Position numbers and translations under genes: made by a program
From: Streptosporangium sp. NBC_01755
Lineage (GTDB): Bacteria > Actinomycetota > Actinomycetes > Streptosporangiales > Streptosporangiaceae
Assembly: GCF_035917995.1 (NCBI RefSeq)
Contig: NZ_CP109131.1
Coordinates: forward strand, 8,060,001 to 8,124,000
Length of the DNA stretch: 64,000 nucleotides
Direction: 5' to 3'
In this document: positions 15,276 to 22,359 of the stretch, piece by piece
Numbering within the stretch: position 1 is the stretch's first letter
Layout of the letters: each line of letters starts with the position of its first letter
Notes under the pieces: model-generated
What the model saw: only the letters and a program-made list of their open reading frames with translations
What the model was told of the DNA's origin: nothing
Database searches by the model: none

Positions 15276-16808
15276 TCACGACACCCCACCCAGCATCAGC
15301 CGGCCGATCTCCTGACGGTCGGCGTCCCCGGCGGGGACAATTCCGGCGATCTCCCCGTTGTGCATCACCGCGATCCGGTCGCTGATGGCGATCAGCTCGT
15401 CCAGGTCCTCGGAGACGACCAGCACTCCGGCCCCCGCGTTCCGCCGCTCCAGCAGCAGTTCCTGGGTGCGCCGGGTGGTGGCGACGTCGAGTCCCCGGCT
15501 CGGGTAGGCGGCCACCACCAGCACGGTGTCCTTCCTGCCGAGCGCCCGGGTGAGCATGACCCGCTGGATGTTGCCGCCGGACAGTTCGGCCACCCGCCGA
15601 TGCCCGGGGGCCATCCGCAGCGAGACCCGCCCGTCCAGCTCGTCACTCGATGTGCCGACCTGCCGCCAGTCCACGTTCAGCCACCGGCGGGGGATCTCCG
15701 GCAGGCCCAGCGCCATGTGCTCCACGACGCTCAGCCCCGGAACCACCGCGTCGGCGACCGGGTCCTCCGGCACGTCGGCCACCCCGGCCGCCAGTGCCTG
15801 CCGGGGCCCGGTCAGCCCCGTTCCGGCCGCTGTCACGGTGCCCGAGGCGGCCGGCCGCAGCCCGCAGGCGACCTCGCACAGCTCCCGTTGCCCGCTGCCC
15901 GCCACGCCGGCCACCCCGACGAGTTCGCCGGGCATCACCTCCAGGCTGACATCCCGCAGCCGCAGCACCCCGCTCTCGCCGTACGCGCTGACCCCGGCCA
16001 GGCGCAGGGCCGGGGGGCCCGCGTCCCGCGGTGCCGGGCGGCTGTCCGGCAGCGGGGGTACGGCCCGGCCGACCATCGCCTCGACCAGCTCGGCGTCGTC
16101 GTACGCCGTCGGATCGACACCGTTCAGCACGACCCGGCCGGCACGCAGCACCGTCACCCGGTCGGCGATCGCCCGCACCTCGTTCAGCTTGTGCGTGACG
16201 ATCACCACTCCGTAGCCGCTCGCACGCAGTCGCCGTACCACCGTGAACAGCGCGCCGACCTCCTGTGGCGCGAGCACGCTCGTCGGCTCGTCCAGGATCA
16301 CCACGCGTGACCCGGTCATCAGGACCTTGAGGATCTCGGCACGTTGCCGTTCCCCGATCGACAGGTGGGAGATCCGGGCCCGGGGGTCGACCGCCAGCCC
16401 GTGTTCGGCGGCGGCCTCGGTGATCCGCCTGGACAGCCGGGCCGGTCTCGGCCTGCCCGGCAGGGCCAGGGCGATGTTCTCCGCGACGGTGAGGGCCGGG
16501 ACCAGGCGGAGGTCCTGGAAGACCATGCCGATGCCGAGCGAGCGGGCCCGCGCCGGGCTGGTCATGCGGACCTGGGCGCCGTCCACGGAGACCTCCCCGG
16601 AGTCGGGGCGGTGCAGGCCGTACACGAGCTTGAGCAGGGTGCTCTTGCCCGCGCCGTTCTCCCCGACGAGGGCGTGCACCTCCCCGGCCCGCACGTCGAA
16701 GTCGATCGCGTCGTTGGCCAGGACCTCGCCGAACCTGCGGGTCAGTCCGCGCACGGCGAGCAGGGGGAGGTCGATGATGTCGGTGGGACTAGCTTCGGTC
16801 AGGGTCAT
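15276..16808 (-). CDS. ABC transporter ATP-binding protein with two nucleotide-binding domains (NupO/MglA type)
   Basis: 510 residues. The first domain (about 15-240) has Walker A GENGAGKST, signature LSIGERQRAEI and Walker B VVILDEPTSVL. The second (about 260-505) has the usual degenerate P-loop GVAGVAGSGQRELCEV, signature LSGGNIQRVMLTRAL and a Walker-B-like segment VLVVAAYPSRGLDVAT. This fused layout is typical of sugar and nucleoside/BMP importers. The start overlaps the GntR gene by 20 bases, so regulator and transporter are one operon. Confidence 0.9.
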   Translation of the reverse strand: MTLTEASPTDIIDLPLLAVRGLTRRFGEVLANDAIDFDVRAGEVHALVGENGAGKSTLLKLVYGLHRPDSGEVSVDGAQVRMTSPARARSLGIGMVFQDLRLVPALTVAENIALALPGRPRPARLSRRITEAAAEHGLAVDPRARISHLSIGERQRAEILKVLMTGSRVVILDEPTSVLAPQEVGALFTVVRRLRASGYGVVIVTHKLNEVRAIADRVTVLRAGRVVLNGVDPTAYDDAELVEAMVGRAVPPLPDSRPAPRDAGPPALRLAGVSAYGESGVLRLRDVSLEVMPGELVGVAGVAGSGQRELCEVACGLRPAASGTVTAAGTGLTGPRQALAAGVADVPEDPVADAVVPGLSVVEHMALGLPEIPRRWLNVDWRQVGTSSDELDGRVSLRMAPGHRRVAELSGGNIQRVMLTRALGRKDTVLVVAAYPSRGLDVATTRRTQELLLERRNAGAGVLVVSEDLDELIAISDRIAVMHNGEIAGIVPAGDADRQEIGRLMLGGVS

Positions 16809-17523
16809 GGCGCCTGCCTCGGTTGAGGGCCATCTGAGTGATCGCGTGAGCGGCGCGCCGCTCCACGACGTCCATCGACTCCCCCACGTGGCGGTGCATC
16901 GCGGTCAGGGCCTCGGCGAGCCGCCCGGCCAGAACCTCCTCGGCGATCTCCAGGTGCTGGAGGATCGTGAGGGTGATGCGGTCCGCGGTGAGGAAGTCGT
17001 ACATGCGCACCGCCCGGATCCGCGCGTTGACGGATTCCAGGGTGCCGGTCAGGGCCGCGTTCCCCGAGGCGCGGCTCATCGTGATGTGGAAGTCCTCGTC
17101 CATCAGCACGAACTGCGGGTCGGGTTCGGGCTGGTCGTCCCGCATCGCCCGCCACTGGTCCCGGAGCGGCTCCAGGATCGCCGCGTCATGCCCCTGCACG
17201 TTGGCATCCAGGGCACGGCTGATCCCGCGCAGCTCCAGGGTGATCCGCAGTTCGTACAGATCTCTGAGATCGGACAGGTCGGGTTGGGCGACGTAGTAGC
17301 CGCCGTCGGAGCCACGCTCGACAAGGCCGTCGGCGAGCAGCCGGACGAGGGCCTCGCGCACCGGGGTCCGGGAGACCCCGAGCAGCGAGGCGACCCGTTC
17401 CTCGACCAGCCGGGTCCTGATCGCGAACTCGCCCAGCATGAGCCTGCGGCGCAGCTCGCCGTACACCTGATCACGGCGCAGCCTGATCGGCGTATCCCGC
17501 TCTGTATACAGCCCCGTATCCAT
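16789..17523 (-). CDS. GntR family regulator, FadR subfamily
   Basis: 244 residues. N-terminal winged helix: DQVYGELRRRLMLGEF, VEERVASLLGVSRTPVREAL and VRLLADGLVERGSDGGYYVA. The C-terminal all-helical FCD domain shows LYELRITLELRGISRALD and a His-containing metal-site segment DEDFHITMSRASG and HRHVGESMDVV. FCD regulators sense small carboxylates or amides. The ATG at 17523 is chosen; an in-frame GTG at 17568 is possible and neither has a clear ribosome site. It heads the biuret operon and probably represses it until the substrate arrives. Confidence 0.85.
   Translation of the reverse strand: MDTGLYTERDTPIRLRRDQVYGELRRRLMLGEFAIRTRLVEERVASLLGVSRTPVREALVRLLADGLVERGSDGGYYVAQPDLSDLRDLYELRITLELRGISRALDANVQGHDAAILEPLRDQWRAMRDDQPEPDPQFVLMDEDFHITMSRASGNAALTGTLESVNARIRAVRMYDFLTADRITLTILQHLEIAEEVLAGRLAEALTAMHRHVGESMDVVERRAAHAITQMALNRGRRHDPDRS
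17502..17511. promoter_or_regulatory. Candidate GntR/FadR operator at the start of the biuret operon
   Basis: CTGTATACAG is a perfect 10-bp palindrome containing GTATAC, the core recognised by many FadR-subfamily GntR regulators. It sits in codons 5-8 of the GntR gene if the ATG at 17523 is used. With a leaderless or short-leader transcript it would lie just downstream of the promoter, suitable for autorepression. Confidence 0.4.
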
Positions 17524-17643
17524 GGGCCATAAACTAGGGAGGCCAGATTTCCCGACAGGTCGGATCACGTTAATTCAGTGCGGCAATACCCTCACACATC
17601 GTGGGATTCCCCGGTGCGCACAGTGGTCGAATCGGAGGGACTC

Positions 17644-18207
17644 TTACGCGTCGTCGCCGTCCCAGGCGTAGGCCTGGAACGGCGGGTCGAGGGGGGCGTC
17701 GATCAGCCGGTTGGCGAACGTGGAGATCGTGTAGGCACCGACACCGAGGACGACCTCAAGGGCGTTCTGCGGCGTGTAGCCGGCGCCGAGGAACGCCCGC
17801 GTCTCCTCGTCGCCGACCGCGCCGCGGTGATCCATCACCGCGAGGGTGAACGACCGCAGCGCCTCCGAGCGGGCGTCCGCGAGGGGCTTCTGTGCCCGCA
17901 GTGCCTCGATGACCTCGGCCGGAGCCTCCAGCCTGACCAGCGTGACGGTGTGCATCGCCACGCAGACATGGCAGCCGTTGCGGGTGGCGACCGTCAGAAT
18001 GACGATCTCGCGCTCGATCGGGGCCAGGGTGGTCTGTTCGAAGACGGCGCTGGCCGTCAGGAACCCCTTGAGTAGTTGCGGGGAGGTGGCCATCCGGCCG
18101 ACCGGCGCGGGGATGAAGCCGAATTTCCGCTCCACTCCCTCGACCGTGGCGCGGGCGTCGGCAGGGGCGCTCTCGGCGGTGTGGGTGACGAAGACGTCGT
18201 GGGACAC
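17644..18207 (-). CDS. Carboxymuconolactone decarboxylase / AhpD-like protein
   Basis: 187 residues of the CMD fold. The active-site-like segment EREIVILTVATRNGCHVCVAMHT contains the CxxC and following His used by AhpD-type peroxidase proteins. The N-terminal part KFGFIPAPVGRMATSPQLLK and the C-terminal QNALEVVLGVGAYTISTFAN are also family-typical. The GTG at 18207 has GAAGG upstream and is preferred over ATG 18285. The role is unknown; AhpD-like proteins act in peroxide detoxification or as small-molecule decarboxylases. It stands alone, in the same direction as the biuret operon. Confidence 0.82.
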   Translation of the reverse strand: MSHDVFVTHTAESAPADARATVEGVERKFGFIPAPVGRMATSPQLLKGFLTASAVFEQTTLAPIEREIVILTVATRNGCHVCVAMHTVTLVRLEAPAEVIEALRAQKPLADARSEALRSFTLAVMDHRGAVGDEETRAFLGAGYTPQNALEVVLGVGAYTISTFANRLIDAPLDPPFQAYAWDGDDA

Positions 18208-18277
18208 GGGGACCTTCTCTCTGGATTCTCCGGGCACGCCGAAGACGGGCCCGGCGGACGCACGCTGAGACAATATC

Positions 18278-18313
18278 GTCAACACGGTTGTCTATATAGT
18301 AAACATGGTTGAC
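18278..18313. promoter_or_regulatory. Repeated operator-like element upstream of the CMD gene
   Basis: AACACGGTTGTC (18281-18292) and AACATGGTTGAC (18302-18313) form a direct repeat 21 bp apart. The first also belongs to an inverted repeat GTCAAC-N3-GTTGTC (18278-18292). The AT-rich TCTATATAGTAA between them could hold a -10 element. A binding site for an unidentified regulator is likely; no regulator gene is adjacent. Confidence 0.4.
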
Positions 18314-18663
18314 GACTTTGGCAATGATCGAGGCCGGACTCCCCTACGGAGACATCGACGTCTTCCGAGGTGGCCACAACCACCAAGCCCTCGCACGGAG
18401 AAGGCTCCGAATTCCAACCTGAATCCGACGCGTACATCCTGGCTCGCGGCGCGCTCAAACGCCTCGGCCGCGTCGACCTGGCATACCTGGCCGCCGGCCG
18501 CGATGCGCTACCCGGAGGAAAGCGACGCCCCCAAGGGTTCCTGCCCAAGATCGGCCCTTGACCTCAAGTGTGGCTGAGTTTCTAGCGTGGTTCTTGATTG
18601 ACAGGCCGCAGTGACCCCGGACAGGGAACCGGCGCCCCGGCAACTCGAGAGAAAGCAACATTC

Positions 18664-19554
18664 ATGACCACTACCTCTGGAAATACCAGCACTCGATCGG
18701 CCGTGACTGTGATCGGCTTGGGGGAGATGGGCTCTGCGCTTGCGGGGGTGTTCCTGGACAGCGGGCACCCGACCACGGTGTGGAACCGTACGCCGGGAAA
18801 GGCCGACGCTCTGGTCGCCAAGGGGGCGCGATGGGCCGCGACCGTCCGTGATGCGGTCGCCGCCGGCCCGCTCGTGATCATCAGTGTGAAGGGCAACGCC
18901 GCCGCCCGTCGGATCCTGGAATCGGCGGGCGACGCTCTTGCCGGCCGCGCCGTGGTCAACCTGACGGATGGGACATCAGCGGAGGCCAGGGCAGTGGCCG
19001 AGTGGGCCGCGGACCAAGGAACGGAGTACCTCCACGGACAGATCATGACGATCGCCCCGGGTGTCGGGCACCCGGAGACAGTGGTGTTCTATGGCGGCGC
19101 GGGCGCCGTGTACGACCGCTATCGCTCGACGCTTCGGCTTCTCGGTGGCCGAGGGGGCCTGATCGCGGCCGGTGCCGGCATACCGGCCTTGTAGATGGCC
19201 GTGCACGGCACCATGTGGGGAACGCTCGACGGATTCCTGCACGCGGCCGCGCTGCTGTCGAGCGAGGGCATAGAGGTGAAGCGGTTCTTGGACCATGCCG
19301 GCGCATCGATCTCCGCGCTGTCGGCAGTCTTGCCGTCGATCGCCGATGAGGTCGATCGTGGCGAACACGCGGCGGAGTACGGGGCGCTCCAGCATCACCT
19401 GCCGTCGGTCGAGGACCTGGTCCGGGAGAGCCGGGCGCGAAGCATCAATGATGAGTTTCCCGGCTACACCCGGGCACTGGTGGCCAAGGCCGTCGCAGAG
19501 GGCCATGCCAACGACGGCTACTCACGCCTGGTTGAGCACTTCAGAAGACAGTGA
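18664..19554 (+). pseudogene. Imine reductase / 6PGDH-like oxidoreductase interrupted by an amber codon
   Basis: The frame starts at ATG 18664 (MTTTSGNTSTRS) with the Rossmann motif VIGLGEMGSALAGVFLDSG and TVWNRTPGKADALVAKGA. It runs to GAGIPAL and meets TAG at 19192-19194, then continues in the same frame with MAVHGTMWGTLDGFLHAAAL and SSEGIEVKRFL to the stop at 19554. Relatives read GIPALYDxA here, so the TAG replaces the Tyr-Asp pair at the junction of the NADP and dimerisation domains. The combined length (about 296 residues) equals intact imine reductases. It is a pseudogene unless the codon is read through or is a sequencing error. Confidence 0.8.
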
Positions 19555-19578
19555 GTTCTAGGCAGCGAGGGTTCGACC

Positions 19579-19700
19579 GGGGCCTGTTCAGTAGATCCTG
19601 GTGGGGTTCGTCTGATAGGTCCGCTCCGTGACTGAGGACCGTTTGAAGCGGCACGATCTGACCGATGAGGAGTGGGCGCGGCCGGAGCCCGCCGGGCTCC
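19579..19700 (+). mobile_element. IS5-like element end and transposase N-terminal remnant
   Basis: A GTG at 19628 opens VTEDRLKRHDLTDEEWARPEP, the typical first residues of actinobacterial IS5-family transposases (usually DLTDEEWARLEPLLP). The preceding 50 bp resemble an IS end (CTGTTCAGTAGATCC region). Homology stops near 19690 and the rest of the element is gone. Confidence 0.6.
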
Positions 19701-19817
19701 GGCCGCCGACAAGGCCTGCTCCTCTTCCGCCGGGGCTCCTGGAGAAAACGCGTTGCGGCCGGTTCCGGAGATCCGGCATCCTCATATCAGGTCAGTCGAG
19801 CTTCACCAGGAGGGATC

Positions 19818-19898
19818 ATGCGCCGCAATCACGGTCGGAGCCGTCGCGTCATGCGTGCTCGTCGCCGTATGCGCATGCCCCGGGAGGCTCGCGTCTGA
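19818..19898 (+). CDS. 26-residue arginine-rich micro-protein
   Basis: ATG 19818 follows the strong ribosome site CAGGAGGG with five-base spacing. The product, MRRNHGRSRRVMRARRRMRM followed by PREARV, contains 11 Arg and no acidic residue except one Glu. It is closed by TGA at 19896-19898. A near-perfect intrinsic terminator (19917-19953) lies 18 bases later, so this is a self-contained transcription unit rather than chance. No family recognised; nucleic-acid or ribosome binding, or a leader peptide role, would suit the composition but is inference. Confidence 0.5.
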   Translation: MRRNHGRSRRVMRARRRMRMPREARV

Positions 19899-19916
19899 CA
19901 CCCGCCGTCACGACGC

Positions 19917-19953
19917 GAGCCGTCCCGGACCGCACGGTCCGAGACGGCTCTTT
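19917..19953 (+). terminator. Intrinsic terminator after the Arg-rich mini-gene
   Basis: The outer arms GAGCCGTC (19917-19924) and GACGGCTC (19943-19950) and the inner arms CGGACCG (19926-19932) and CGGTCCG (19935-19941) pair perfectly, followed by TTT. It is one of the strongest hairpins in the window. Confidence 0.8.
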
Positions 19954-19959
19954 CCTTGG

Positions 19960-20035
19960 AGCGGGTGAGGGCGCTGGTGTGCTCGGCGGTTTCATAAGCC
20001 GCTGTGGGCGGGTTCGATTCCCGCACCCGCTACCA
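19960..20035 (+). tRNA. tRNA with CAT anticodon (Met or Ile2 type), atypical
   Basis: The sequence folds as a cloverleaf: acceptor AGCGGGT/ACCCGCT, D stem GGGC/GCTC, anticodon stem GCGGT/GCCGC with loop TTCATAA (CAT at 19993-19995), T stem GCGGG/CCCGC with loop TTCGATT, and encoded CCA (20033-20035). Position 8 is G instead of the nearly universal T, and the anticodon stem lacks the three G-C pairs of initiator tRNA. It could be an elongator tRNA-Met or a lysidine-type tRNA-Ile, perhaps from a mobile element. Confidence 0.7.
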
Positions 20036-20036
20036 A

Positions 20037-20112
20037 GCCTCTGTGGCGCAGTGGAGAGCGCGCCTGCTCGCGGAGCAGGAGGCCACTGGTTCGATTCCAG
20101 CCAGAGGTGCTA
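20037..20112 (+). tRNA. Degenerate tRNA-like gene (anticodon unclear)
   Basis: One base after the previous tRNA a second cloverleaf is visible: acceptor GCCTCTG/CAGAGGT (one G-U), D stem GCGC/GCGC, anticodon stem CCTGC/GCAGG, T stem CTGG/CCAG with TTCGATT loop, ending CTA instead of CCA. The anticodon loop TCGCGGA would give GCG, but position 33 is C rather than the invariant T. It is either a decayed tRNA or a phage-type tRNA. Its 3' part recurs at 27728-27778. Confidence 0.5.
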
Positions 20113-20157
20113 GACCCTGCTGGTTAACTCGCGACATGTGAGCGGCCGGTCCGTGAT

Positions 20158-21254
20158 GTGATTCGTTGTGTCCTGAAAGTATGTCGTGCACGGCCGTCCT
20201 TCCCTCTCGCCGGAGCTCTCCGCGTCCGGGATCTATCGGAACTGACCGGCGACCAGTCCGTCCCGGTACGCATGTTCACCGGCCCCGGCCACCCCGCGCT
20301 CCCCGCAGTCCGGGCGGCGATCAACGCCACCGCGCTACTCCTGCCGGCTGGCACCGTGCAACCGTTGGTCACGCCGCAGGCTCGCCTGGATGCCGCTTGG
20401 CGGACCCGGCATTCCTCCCCTGATCACCGGACCGCGCTGGGCGCACTCCTGCCCGACCTCATCCGGGATATGCAACTCGCCGCCACCATGTACGACGGCG
20501 CCAACAGGCGGCGCGCGAACGCCCTGCTCGCCGAGACCTACGGCTTGTCTCAGATGTTCTTGGCCTTCCAGCCCGCCCGGGATCTGGTGTGGCGCGTCTC
20601 TGATCGGGCTTTGCTGGCCGCTCAGGAGTCCGAGGATCCGCTCGCCCTGTCGTGCGCGGTGTGGTTCCTCGCCGCGGCGCACCGGGACGCGGGTGATCTG
20701 GAGGCCGCCCACGACATCAACGAGGACGGTATGACGGCGCTCGCCCCGGCGATGGACGAGGCGGGCGTCGACCTGCGGGCGATGTGGGGGCGTTGAACTT
20801 CGAGCTGGCGCACACCTCGTCGAGGTTCGGCGACGCCGGCGACGCCTGGATGCACTGGGAGGAGGCGGCGCGCATCGCCGAACGTCTCCCCGAGGGCTAC
20901 TACCAGCCGTGGACCAGTTTCTCGCAGGTCATCATGGCGCCGCACGCCGTCACGATCGCCGTGGAGCTGCACCAGGGCGGCGAGTCGGCCCGGCAGGCCA
21001 GTGGTGCGCTGGCGGCGCCGATCCCGTCTCGGCCGCGCCGGGGCCGCCATCTGATCGAGGTCGCCCGAGCTCACCATTTGCAGCGTGATCACGCGGCGGT
21101 GCTCGGCACGTTGCAGCTGGCCCAGCAGGCCGCCCCGGAGACGATTCGGTACAACGGGTATGCGCGGCGGATGCTGTTGGAACTCGCCGAAGGCCCTGCG
21201 GCGTTTCAGGCGCAGGCGCGCAGTCTCGCGGACCGAATCGGGCTTCTGGTCTGA
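20158..21254 (+). pseudogene. XRE-type regulator with TPR-like domain, truncated and frameshifted
   Basis: The first part (to 20796) reads RDLSELTGDQSVPVRMFTGP and GHPALPAVRAAINATALLLP, followed by helical repeats, and stops at DLRAMWGR. The second part (from about 20784) continues in the next frame with ALNFELAHTSSRFGDAGDAW to RSLADRIGLLV. One G added to the five-G run at 20786-20790 would restore MWGALNFELAHT, so the two parts were one gene. The N-terminal helix-turn-helix expected in this actinobacterial regulator family is missing. It therefore looks like a doubly damaged regulator; the frameshift alone could be a sequencing error. Confidence 0.75.
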
Positions 21255-21358
21255 CCTCATCGAAGGGGCAGAAACCCTGCCCCTTCTTTGCGCAGTCGCG
21301 TCAATACGCTCAGTGAGCAGTTCCCCGGGGACAGACAGCCCATCAAAGGAACCCTCTC

Positions 21359-21751
21359 ATGACCGCGGCTGAAAGGCCCATACAGGCCGTAGACCCTCGC
21401 AACCCGCATGCGCTGGTCACCGCGCTGATCTCCGAACTCCACAGGCGAGACCTGCAGGTCAAAGGCAAACACACCACCAACGCCGTCATCCTGCACGTGA
21501 TCCAACCAGCGGCCTCTGGTGGCGGCGACACCATCGAAGGCGGACTCGCCAACGTTCCGGCCCTGTCACAGACCGTCGTCCTCACCCCCGACTCCCAACG
21601 ACGCAGCGAGACACGTGCCTACGCCTGGTCATGGGTTTGGGGAAGCGAGTTCCGCAGTGCCGGCGACCCCGAAACCGAGCGCTTCGGTGCCGGCGAGGAC
21701 ATCGGGCCCGCCGCTGACGCGATCGCCCGCGTCCTGCGCGTCAACTCCTGA
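21359..21751 (+). CDS. Small hypothetical protein
   Basis: 130 residues starting at ATG 21359 with an AAGGA site. The sequence is soluble, without signal peptide or membrane helix: VDPRNPHALVTALISELHRR near the N-terminus, then NAVILHVIQPAASGGG, SQTVVLTPDSQRR and a C-terminal helix GPAADAIARVLRVNS. I do not recognise a named domain. Small proteins of this kind follow XRE/TPR regulator genes in other actinomycetes, and here it is 105 bp downstream of the broken one, so it may be the regulator's target or partner. Confidence 0.6.
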   Translation: MTAAERPIQAVDPRNPHALVTALISELHRRDLQVKGKHTTNAVILHVIQPAASGGGDTIEGGLANVPALSQTVVLTPDSQRRSETRAYAWSWVWGSEFRSAGDPETERFGAGEDIGPAADAIARVLRVNS

Positions 21752-21981
21752 CCTCGGCTGCACCCGCTTAAGCCGGCGCGGCGGCGTCGGACCCCCATGC
21801 CGTGCCGCCGCGCCTCACATCGCCCGGCCGCCGCGTCGTTCAGGTCACGTGGCGGCAAGGGCCGGTGGTCCTGCCTCACCTTCCCGGGGTGAAGACCACC
21901 GTGTTTGACCGGCCCCCAGGCCGGGCGGACCTCGCTTCACCCCGCGGAGGCGAGGGCCGCACCCACGTGCTCGGGCGGATA

Positions 21982-22344
21982 TCAGGCGTCGGGCAGCGGT
22001 GCCAGGTGGATGGCGAAGACGCCGAGGGCTTCCTTCTCAGGCGGGTAGATGTCACGGCACGCGGCCAGCAGCTGGTCGCGGGTCATGCCCTGGCCGCCGA
22101 TCATGGTGTTGTCCTCGGCGTCCAGCATCGCCTCGAACGACGGGTACTCCTTCACCGCAGTGACCCGGACGCGTAAGGAGTCCTCCCCGGAGACGAAACA
22201 CAGCGTGTCTCCAGCGGAGATTTTACGGATCTTGGGGTAGCCGACGCGCACCTCGATGGTCTTGGCTTCCTTGGCGATCAGCTCGAAGTACGGCCTGCGG
22301 ATGGTGATCGAGTACTCGTGAGGCTGCGGCCGCTGGGAAGCCAT
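21982..22344 (-). CDS. ASCH domain protein
   Basis: 120 residues matching the ASCH fold, a PUA-like RNA-binding domain. The key patterns are SITIRRPYFELIAKEAKTIEVR near the start (conserved xKxxExR) and GDTLCFVSGEDSLRVRVTAV. The C-terminal part is a helical extension ending ALGVFAIHLAPLP. ASCH proteins are thought to bind RNA or modified nucleotides and are frequent in mobile elements and near tRNA loci; some hydrolyse N4-acetylcytidine. The ATG at 22344 has AAGGAGA upstream. It may be co-transcribed after the XRE regulator at 22360-23919, whose stop is 15 bp upstream. Confidence 0.82.
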   Translation of the reverse strand: MASQRPQPHEYSITIRRPYFELIAKEAKTIEVRVGYPKIRKISAGDTLCFVSGEDSLRVRVTAVKEYPSFEAMLDAEDNTMIGGQGMTRDQLLAACRDIYPPEKEALGVFAIHLAPLPDA

Positions 22345-22359
22345 TGGTCTCCTTCACTC

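Noticed and set aside
13919..15385. 488-codon plus-strand open frame opposite the permease genes
   Set aside because: Antisense shadow of the two ABC permeases; low-complexity composition.
18370..18561. Plus-strand frame of 63 codons (ARGALKRLGRVDLAYLAAGRD)
   Set aside because: Protein-like in part but no ribosome site, no recognisable family and uncertain start; could be a gene remnant but not supportable.
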